Origin: an uncultured Clostridia bacterium
GTDB taxonomy: Bacteria > Bacillota > Clostridia > Oscillospirales > CAG-272
Assembly (NCBI GenBank): GCA_946404295.1
Contig: CAMJDE010000062.1
Coordinates: 1 to 8,460, forward strand
Direction of reading: 5' to 3'
DNA length: 8,460 nt
The notes beneath the pieces are model-generated. The model saw nothing but the letters and a program-made list of their open reading frames with translations. It had not been told where the DNA came from and did not search any database. The position numbers and the translations under genes were made by a program. Shown here piece by piece: positions 1 through 5,159 of the stretch. The first letter of the stretch is position 1. Each line of letters begins with the position of its first letter.

Positions 1-2
1 TT

Positions 3-29
3 TCGTGGAAGATCGGAAGCAAGGCGTAA
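3..29 (+). CDS. Possible C-terminal tail of an upstream gene
   Basis: Reading from base 3 gives SWKIGSKA followed by a TAA stop at 27-29, shortly before a strong hairpin terminator that would suit the end of a plus-strand gene. Only eight codons are visible, and the other two plus-strand frames are also open at the window edge, so the frame choice is a guess and no function can be given. Confidence 0.25.
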   Translation, partial: SWKIGSKA

Positions 30-44
30 AAACCTCAAAAATTG

Positions 45-77
45 AAAAGCGCCCCCCCGTCGCGGGGGGCGCTTTTT
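45..77. terminator. Bidirectional Rho-independent terminator
   Basis: A 13-bp perfect stem (45-57 pairs with 64-77, allowing the flanking A/T run) encloses a 6-nt loop and is very GC-rich. It is followed by TTTTT on the plus strand and by AAAA on the left, which reads as a T-run on the minus strand. It can therefore end the minus-strand AraC-family gene, whose stop lies only 17 nt away, and any gene entering from the left edge. Confidence 0.9.
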
Positions 78-93
78 CGCTTTTGCAGGCGGG

Positions 94-876
94 TCACTTG
101 TCCCGTCGTGCCGGGGTCTCGGAAAAGAACTTTTTATACATCTTGTAGAAGTTGGCGTAGTTGTCGTAGCCGATCGAACGCGCCGCCTCCTTCGCCGGCA
201 TCTTGTTGCGGATCAGATCGGCGGCGTAGACGATCTTTTTCTGGAGTATGTACTGCTTGACCGAAATGTTCATCTTCCGACGGAAAACGTGACAGAGCGT
301 CGATTTCGAGAGATAGAGGTAACGGGCGATGTCGTCGAGGGTGATCCGGTCGTGGACGTGACGGTCGATATACTCCGAGATCTGGTGAATCATCGGGTCG
401 GATTCGCCGAGCGAGCCGACCGAACTGTACATAATGCGGTGATAGAGGATCTGGACGAGGATGCTCTCGACGAGCGGTCCGTAGCGCTCGGGCTCGGGCA
501 TCTGCAGAACCTCCGCCAACGGGTCGAGCATCTGCTTTAAGAACGGGTGAACGTAGAAGGGTTCCTCCCCGATCGCCGTGACGACCTCCTCGCGGATCTG
601 CTCGGGGATCAGGTCGCGGTCAAACAGAATGGTCACGCGGCGGTAGTTGCCGCTTTTGACCGAAAAAACGCTGTGATAAAGGTGGGGCGGAATGATCGCC
701 ATGTGGTAGGGCTGGAGTTCGACCCGCTTGCCCTCGACGATGATATGAACGGCGCCCTCGTAGACCGCGATCAACTCGAACGAAAGATGACAATGCGTGT
801 CGAAAATGCGTTTGGAGCCGGTGATCTCCTCACGGTAGGCGAACTCGGTGTGTCTCGTTTTCAGTAACTTTTGCAT
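94..876 (-). CDS. AraC-family transcriptional regulator with N-terminal cupin domain
   Basis: A 260-residue cytoplasmic DNA-binding regulator. Residues about 20-85 form an AraC-type cupin sensor: a THCH-x-SFEL start, a strand pair around EGAVHIIVEGKRVEL, and PPHLYH near residue 65. Residues about 163-258 are the double helix-turn-helix: first helix pair around ITLDDIARYLYLSKSTLCHVF (178-198), second around KEAARSIGYDNYANFYKMYKKFF, ending in the usual TPxxxR signature. The start at 876 is preferred over an upstream in-frame ATG at 939 because GGAGGGAAGGA (minus strand, 891-881) sits just ahead of it; the longer form would also cover the promoter. It is divergent from the three-enzyme redox operon and shares its 166-bp intergenic region, so it most likely controls that operon in response to a small molecule bound by the cupin. 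The ligand, and whether it activates or represses, cannot be told from sequence. Confidence 0.93.
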   Translation of the reverse strand: MQKLLKTRHTEFAYREEITGSKRIFDTHCHLSFELIAVYEGAVHIIVEGKRVELQPYHMAIIPPHLYHSVFSVKSGNYRRVTILFDRDLIPEQIREEVVTAIGEEPFYVHPFLKQMLDPLAEVLQMPEPERYGPLVESILVQILYHRIMYSSVGSLGESDPMIHQISEYIDRHVHDRITLDDIARYLYLSKSTLCHVFRRKMNISVKQYILQKKIVYAADLIRNKMPAKEAARSIGYDNYANFYKMYKKFFSETPARRDK

Positions 877-910
877 CCGATCCTTCCCTCCGGGAAAAAA
901 CATTTTCTTT

Positions 911-939
911 ATTATAACAGATGTTTGCAAAAAAAGCAA
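911..939 (-). promoter_or_regulatory. Sigma-A-type promoter of the AraC-family gene
   Basis: On the minus strand, TTGCTT (939-934) and a perfect TATAAT (916-911) are separated by 17 nt. The predicted start of transcription is near 904, giving a leader of about 28 nt that carries the strong ribosome binding site. The -35 box lies inside an inverted repeat, TTGC-A7-GCAA (925-939), which could be an operator. Confidence 0.75.
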
Positions 940-960
940 TCATTTTCATAAAAAAAGAAA

Positions 961-988
961 TTGACTGAATGAAAGGATATGTTATAAT
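961..988 (+). promoter_or_regulatory. Sigma-A-type promoter of the redox operon
   Basis: TTGACT (961-966) and a perfect TATAAT (983-988) are separated by 16 nt. Transcription would begin near 995, about 48 nt before the first start codon. It lies back to back with the minus-strand promoter of the regulator; the two -35 boxes are about 21 nt apart, so a protein bound between them could affect both directions. Confidence 0.8.
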
Positions 989-1042
989 AGAACGTATAAG
1001 ATGCAAGAAACGTCAAAAAAATAAAGGAAACGTGACTGAACA

Positions 1043-2245
1043 ATGCTTGAACTTCCCCTGCTTTTCGGATCGATCACGATCCCGAACCGCGTGGTGTTTC
1101 AGCCGATGGAGGGCTGTGACTGCGAGACCGACGGAGCGCCGGGCGAACTCACGGTCAAAAAGTACATGAACGCCGCCCGGTCGGGCGCGGGGCTGATCTG
1201 GCTGGAGGCGACCGCCGTTTGTCCCGAGGGACGAACCAACCCGCGTCAGATGATGCTGACCGAAGCGAACCTGCCGCAGTATCAAAAACTGGTGGCGGAT
1301 ATGCGGGCGGCGGCGAAGGAAGAGACCGGGACCGACCCCGTTCTGATCCTCCAGTTGACCCATTCGGGACGGCAGAGCATCGTTCCGATGATCGCCTACC
1401 GCCATCCCCTCTACGAGGCGACCCGCCCCGTGACCGACGCGAATATCGTCACCGACGAATACCTCGACACGCTCCCCGCCCTCTACGCGAAGACGGCGAA
1501 ATTGGCGGTCGCGGCGGGCTTTGACGGCGTGGACGTCAAGTCCTGCCACGGTTATCTGTTCCAGGAACTGCTCTCGGGCTTCAACCGCCCCGGCAGATAC
1601 GGCGGGAGTTACGAGAACCGCACGCGGCTCTATTTCGACGCGATCAAAGCCGTCAAAGCCGCCGTGCCGAAGGATTATCCCGTCGTGACGCGCCTCAGCG
1701 TGACCGACGCGATCCCCTATCCTTACGGGTTCGGGACGAACGAAAAGGGCGATCTCGACCTGACCGAGCCCGACCGTCTGATCGGGGATCTCTTGGGGCT
1801 CGGGATCACGATGTTGAACGTCACGCTCGGAAACCCCTACTATAATTCCTTCGTCAACCGACCCTACCGCGCCCCCGCCGGAGCGCCCGAGACCCCCGAG
1901 ACCGGGCTCGCCCGCTTCGAGACGGTCGAAAAGCACATCAAGGAACGCTTCCCCTCCCTCCTCGTCGTGGGATCGGGGCTGTCCTTCTACCGCGCCGACC
2001 TGATCGAGCGCGCCGAGAGCCAACTGGAACGCGGGATCTGCGATCTCGTCGGCTTCGGACGGATGACGCTCGCCTACCCCTCGTTTTACCGCGACCATCT
2101 CGCCGGAAAGTTCGACCCGAAAAAGACCTGCGTCGCCTGCTCGAAATGTACGGCTTTGATGCGGGCGAAGTGCGTGGCGGGCTGCGCCGTTTTCAACGAC
2201 TATTACAGAGAACTGTATAAGGAGAAAGTAGCATGCAAAAAGTAG
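1043..2245 (+). CDS. Old Yellow Enzyme-type NADH:flavin oxidoreductase with C-terminal Fe-S motif
   Basis: A 400-residue FMN-dependent TIM-barrel ene-reductase of the COG1902 family, expected to reduce an activated C=C bond in the cytoplasm. Visible motifs are the N-terminal FGSITIPNRVVFQPMEG, LTHSGRQ (105-111), the active-site stretch K166-S-C-H169-G-Y171, RYGGSYENR (185-193) and the FMN-phosphate loop GFGR (337-340). Cysteines 363, 366, 369 and 381 form C-x2-C-x2-C-x11-C, matching the 4Fe-4S motif of trimethylamine dehydrogenase and dienoyl-CoA reductase relatives. Those proteins continue for about 250 more residues into FAD/NAD(P)H domains; this one stops after the cluster. ATG 1043 is the first start after an in-frame stop at 1037; its ribosome binding site AAAGGA (1023-1028) is rather far away. 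The gene is first in the operon and overlaps the next by 13 bp. Family assignment is secure; substrate and electron donor are unknown. Confidence 0.93.
   Translation: MLELPLLFGSITIPNRVVFQPMEGCDCETDGAPGELTVKKYMNAARSGAGLIWLEATAVCPEGRTNPRQMMLTEANLPQYQKLVADMRAAAKEETGTDPVLILQLTHSGRQSIVPMIAYRHPLYEATRPVTDANIVTDEYLDTLPALYAKTAKLAVAAGFDGVDVKSCHGYLFQELLSGFNRPGRYGGSYENRTRLYFDAIKAVKAAVPKDYPVVTRLSVTDAIPYPYGFGTNEKGDLDLTEPDRLIGDLLGLGITMLNVTLGNPYYNSFVNRPYRAPAGAPETPETGLARFETVEKHIKERFPSLLVVGSGLSFYRADLIERAESQLERGICDLVGFGRMTLAYPSFYRDHLAGKFDPKKTCVACSKCTALMRAKCVAGCAVFNDYYRELYKEKVACKK
2219..2224 (+). promoter_or_regulatory. Ribosome binding site inside the preceding gene
   Basis: AAGGAG lies 8 nt before ATG 2233 and inside the last codons of the oxidoreductase gene, whose stop is at 2243-2245. 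The overlap suggests translational coupling of the first two enzymes. Confidence 0.75.
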
Positions 2246-2967
2246 CCGTCGTGACCGGTTCCTATCAGGGGATCGGAAGAGGGATCGCGGACGCCCTGAA
2301 GTCCGCGGGGTACAAGGTCGTCTACTCCGACGTTCACGAAGCGATGGAGGGCGAACTCTACTGCAAGTGCGACATCTCGAAAGCCGCCGACCGTGAGAAT
2401 CTCGCCGATTTCGTCGAGCGCGAGTGCGGACGGATCGACCTGCTCGTCAACAACGCGGGCGTCGCCTGCAAGGTGCGTCTCGACATCCTCGAAACGACCG
2501 AGGAGAGTTTCGACCGCGTGGTCGGGATCAACACGAAGGGCACCTTCTTTATGTGCCAGACCTTCGCGAACCGGATGATCGCCGAGCAGAAGAAGGGGTT
2601 GGAGGATTACACCCCCCGCATCGTCAACATCGCGTCGAACTCGAGTTACACCTCGAGCACCAGCCGCGGCGAATACTGCATCTCAAAGGCGGGCGTCTCG
2701 ATGATCACGACCCTGTTTGCCGACAAACTCGCCGAGTTCAATATCCCGGTGTTCGAGGTGCGTCCCGGCATCATCAAGACCCCGATGACCGAGGTCGTCT
2801 CGGCAAAATACGACAAACTGATCGCCGAGGGGATCACCCCGATCCGCCGCTGGGGTACGCCCGAGGACGTGGCGAAGTGCGTTGTCGCCGCCGCGAGCGG
2901 TCTGCTCGATTTCGGGACCGGAACGGTTCTGAACGCGGACGGCGGATTCCACATCCGCAGGCTCTGA
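2233..2967 (+). CDS. Short-chain dehydrogenase/reductase
   Basis: A 244-residue classical SDR that interconverts a ketone and an alcohol with a nicotinamide cofactor. The Rossmann glycine motif is TGSYQGIG (8-15), followed by NNAG (73-76); the catalytic tetrad is N100, S135, Y148 and K152 in GEYCISKAG. Asp33 at the end of the second beta strand points to NAD(H) rather than NADP(H). The C-terminal half (NRGEYCISKAG-like stretch, VRPGIIKTPMT, NADGGFHIRRL) resembles the SDR subgroup often labelled 3-ketoacyl-ACP reductase in automated annotation. There is no fatty-acid synthesis gene nearby, so a role in fatty-acid elongation is unlikely. Its 13-bp overlap with the ene-reductase gene implies action on the same substrate, for example reducing the ketone left after C=C reduction, or running in the oxidative direction. 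Length is typical of the family. Confidence 0.92.
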   Translation: MQKVAVVTGSYQGIGRGIADALKSAGYKVVYSDVHEAMEGELYCKCDISKAADRENLADFVERECGRIDLLVNNAGVACKVRLDILETTEESFDRVVGINTKGTFFMCQTFANRMIAEQKKGLEDYTPRIVNIASNSSYTSSTSRGEYCISKAGVSMITTLFADKLAEFNIPVFEVRPGIIKTPMTEVVSAKYDKLIAEGITPIRRWGTPEDVAKCVVAAASGLLDFGTGTVLNADGGFHIRRL

Positions 2968-2977
2968 CGCTTGCGCC

Positions 2978-3130
2978 GGACTGTCGCAGTCGACGCGGAC
3001 GGAAAGCATAGTATCTGTCTAAACGAGAAAACGATCTGCTCTTTTCTCCGCATTATTCAGCGGTGAGTGACTTTGGTTTTTTCGCTTCTGTTTATAAGTG
3101 CTTTCCGGTCTGCGTCGACTGCGGCAGTCC
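2978..3130. repeat. 153-nt element bounded by 31-nt inverted repeats
   Basis: Bases 2978-3008 pair with 3099-3130 along their whole length: 29 Watson-Crick pairs, two G-T (G-U in RNA) pairs and one bulged G at 3107. Each arm also contains a smaller palindrome (GACTG-TCG-CAGTC at 2979-2991; GACTGC-G-GCAGTC at 3117-3129). The AT-richer interior can form GAGAAAA/TTTTCTC (3025-3031 with 3042-3048) or CCGC/GCGG (3048-3051 with 3060-3063), and TAAAC/GTTTA (3020-3024 with 3090-3094). It occupies most of the 198-nt gap between the dehydrogenase and flavoprotein genes and encodes nothing recognisable. It may be a non-autonomous mobile palindromic element (MITE-like) or a structured mRNA segment. No target-site duplication is visible at the arm ends. 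Confidence 0.8.
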
Positions 3131-3150
3131 TGTTCTTTCATTCAAAAAAC

Positions 3151-3155
3151 AGGAG
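3151..3155 (+). promoter_or_regulatory. Ribosome binding site fixing the flavoprotein start
   Basis: AGGAG lies 10 nt before ATG 3166. This decides against an in-frame GTG at 3067, whose extra 33 residues would be encoded across the right arm of the inverted repeat and resemble no FAD-protein N-terminus. Confidence 0.85.
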
Positions 3156-3165
3156 AAACGACGAT

Positions 3166-5052
3166 ATGAAGATCGAACGCTTTGACGCGGTGGTGATCGG
3201 TTCGGGCTGCGCGGGCTACAACTGCGCCGACTGGCTCTATGACCTCGGGTGCAGGAATATCGCGATCGTGACCGAGGGGCGGCTGAAGGGCACCTCCCGC
3301 AACACGGGCAGCGACAAGCAGACCTACTACAAACTCTCGCTCGCGGGCGACGAGGGCGACAGCGTGATGAATATGGCAGAGACGCTCTTCTCGGGCGGAG
3401 CGATGGACGGCGACGTCGCGCTCGCCGAGGCGGCGAACTCGGTGCGCTGTTTCCTCAAACTCGCGGGGCTGGGCGTCAAGTTCCCGACCAACGAATACGG
3501 GGAGTTCGTCGGCTATAAGACCGACCACGACCCCTTCTGCCGCGCGACCTCGATCGGTCCCTATACCTCGAAGGCGATGACCGAGGTGCTCGAGGCGTCG
3601 GTCGAAAAGAAAGGGATCCGGATCCTCGACAATCTGCAGGCGGTGAAGATCCTGACCGAAGAGGGGCGGGCGATCGGTCTGCTCTGCCTCGACACCGGAA
3701 AAGCCGGAACGGTCGGCTTTACCGCGATCTCCTCTCCCCACGTCGTGCTCGCGACCGGGGGCCCCGCCGCAGTCTACTTCAACTCGGTCTATCCCACGTC
3801 GCACACCGGCAACTCGTCGCTCGCGCTCGAGGCGGGGGCGGCGTTCGGCAACCTCTCCGAGTGGCAGTACGGGCTCGCCTCGACCGACTTCCGCTGGAAC
3901 GTGTCGGGGACCTATCAGCAGGTGCTTCCCCGCTATATCTCGGTCGACGAAAACGGGGTGGAGCGCGAGTTCCTCTGCGACTTCTTCGACGACAAACGCG
4001 AGATGCTCGACCGCGTGTTTTTAAAGGGCTACGAGTGGCCCTTCGACGTGCGGAAACTGCACGGCTCGTCCTTTATCGACCTGCTCGTCTACCGCGAGAG
4101 CGTCGTCCTCGGGCGGAAGGTCTATATGGACTTTACCCGCGAGCCGAGCGGGATCGGCGCCGACTTTGCGGGGATCGGGGAGGTCGCGTACAACTACCTG
4201 AAGAACTCCGACGCCCTGATCGCCCGTCCGATCGAGCGGCTTTACAAGATGAACCCCGGCGCGATCTCGCTCTACGCCGAGCACGGAATCGATCTTTGGA
4301 AAGAACCCCTGCGGGTCGCGGTCTGCGCCCAGCACAACAACGGCGGCGTGCGGATCGACGCGAACTGGCAGACCACCGTCCCGGGTCTCTACGTCATCGG
4401 CGAGGCGGCGGGCAGTCTCGGCATCTTCCGCCCGGGCGGAACGGCGCTGAACTCCTGTCAGGTCGGCGGGCTCCGCGCGGCGCAGCACGTCGTCTACGAC
4501 AGCAGGGCGAAGGCGTCCCCGCGCTTCGACGCGATCGCCGAAGCGGCGAGAAAGGAAGCCGAGGCGCTGATCGAACAAACGAAGGGCGAACGCTCGACCC
4601 TCGATACGACGCGCGCGCGGTATGCGACGCGGATGAGCGGGAACTTCGCGTTTCTCCGGAACGTCCCCGAGATGAAGGCGGCGCTCCCCGGGATCGAAAG
4701 CGATCTTGCGCGCTTTGCCGAGATGAACCGCTGGGCGAGCGTCGACGAGATCCCCGCGCTCTTCAAGAACCTCGATATCATCCGGATGTCGCGCGCGATC
4801 GCGACGGCGATCCTCTATACCGCCGAGCGGTTCGGGTCGCGCGGCTCGGGCTTCGTTTTGAACGGCGGAAACTTTATGGATCGGAATCTCGTGCCCGAGG
4901 ACGAATCGGGCAGGGGACAGATCGTGACGGTGAAAAAGGACGGTGAGAACCTCGGAATCGAGGTCGTGCCGGTCCGTCCGATCCCGCGGGACCGCGACCT
5001 GTGGTTTGAGCGCGTCTGGGCAAAATACAGAACGAGAACAGAGGGAAAATGA
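3166..5052 (+). CDS. FAD-dependent oxidoreductase of the fumarate reductase/succinate dehydrogenase flavoprotein superfamily
   Basis: A 628-residue, probably cytoplasmic flavoprotein (FAD_binding_2 fold). The N-terminus begins directly with the dinucleotide fold FDAVVIGSGCAG (G12, G14, G17), then an acid-ended strand and a TSRNTGSDKQT segment (43-53) in the place where relatives contact FAD. VLATGG is at 194-199, and the second FAD site HNNGG (390-394) plus VPGLYVIGEAAG (405-416) matches the HxxGG...GLYAxGE block of SdhA, FrdA and L-aspartate oxidase. Residues about 440-560 correspond to the helical C-terminal domain. The QFHPTG and ARGEGG signatures of true SdhA/FrdA are not seen, and there is no signal peptide, heme motif or partner Fe-S subunit, so it is not respiratory fumarate reductase. 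It is the third gene of the redox operon and ends just before a strong terminator. It likely adds or removes hydrogens at a C-C bond of the pathway substrate; the substrate is unknown. Confidence 0.9.
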   Translation: MKIERFDAVVIGSGCAGYNCADWLYDLGCRNIAIVTEGRLKGTSRNTGSDKQTYYKLSLAGDEGDSVMNMAETLFSGGAMDGDVALAEAANSVRCFLKLAGLGVKFPTNEYGEFVGYKTDHDPFCRATSIGPYTSKAMTEVLEASVEKKGIRILDNLQAVKILTEEGRAIGLLCLDTGKAGTVGFTAISSPHVVLATGGPAAVYFNSVYPTSHTGNSSLALEAGAAFGNLSEWQYGLASTDFRWNVSGTYQQVLPRYISVDENGVEREFLCDFFDDKREMLDRVFLKGYEWPFDVRKLHGSSFIDLLVYRESVVLGRKVYMDFTREPSGIGADFAGIGEVAYNYLKNSDALIARPIERLYKMNPGAISLYAEHGIDLWKEPLRVAVCAQHNNGGVRIDANWQTTVPGLYVIGEAAGSLGIFRPGGTALNSCQVGGLRAAQHVVYDSRAKASPRFDAIAEAARKEAEALIEQTKGERSTLDTTRARYATRMSGNFAFLRNVPEMKAALPGIESDLARFAEMNRWASVDEIPALFKNLDIIRMSRAIATAILYTAERFGSRGSGFVLNGGNFMDRNLVPEDESGRGQIVTVKKDGENLGIEVVPVRPIPRDRDLWFERVWAKYRTRTEGK

Positions 5053-5058
5053 CTTTTC

Positions 5059-5095
5059 GAGCGGGAGACGGGATCCGTCTCCCGCTCTTCTTTTC
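5059..5095 (+). terminator. Rho-independent terminator of the redox operon
   Basis: A perfect 13-bp stem (5059-5071 with 5075-5087) closed by a 3-nt loop is followed by TTCTTTTCCTT. It starts 6 nt after the flavoprotein stop codon. Its T-tract ends directly against the next promoter, so the two transcription units are cleanly separated. Confidence 0.92.
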
Positions 5096-5096
5096 C

Positions 5097-5126
5097 TTGA
5101 CAAGCACGCCGGTCGTGCGGTATAAT
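5097..5126 (+). promoter_or_regulatory. Perfect-consensus sigma-A promoter with palindromic spacer
   Basis: TTGACA (5097-5102) and TATAAT (5121-5126) both match the consensus fully, with an 18-nt spacer. The spacer contains GCACG-N5-CGTGC (5104-5108, 5114-5118), which could be a repressor operator. Transcription would start near 5133, about 27 nt before the membrane-protein gene. Confidence 0.85.
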
Positions 5127-5159
5127 CAATAGAAGAAAACGGCGAAAGGAAACTGTCCG

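Noticed and set aside
10..20. AGATCGGAAG near the left edge resembles the start of a common sequencing adapter
   Set aside because: The match breaks after ten bases, and GATCGG is very frequent in this genome, so it is a chance match.
1013..2098. A 361-codon open frame on the minus strand opposite the ene-reductase gene
   Set aside because: It is antisense to a gene with clear OYE motifs, its translation is rich in R/G/D/H with no recognisable domain, and such frames are common opposite GC-rich genes.
2233..2967. Calling the SDR a fatty-acid 3-ketoacyl-ACP reductase (fabG)
   Set aside because: No fatty-acid synthesis genes are nearby, and it is translationally coupled to an ene-reductase in a regulated operon. 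The motifs define only a classical SDR.
3861..4946. A 361-codon plus-strand frame inside the flavoprotein gene
   Set aside because: It is out of frame with a protein that has intact FAD motifs on both sides, and its translation is almost entirely R/A/G/D.
3166..5052. Naming the flavoprotein frdA or sdhA
   Set aside because: The SdhA/FrdA catalytic signatures and partner subunits are absent; only the FAD-binding architecture is shared.
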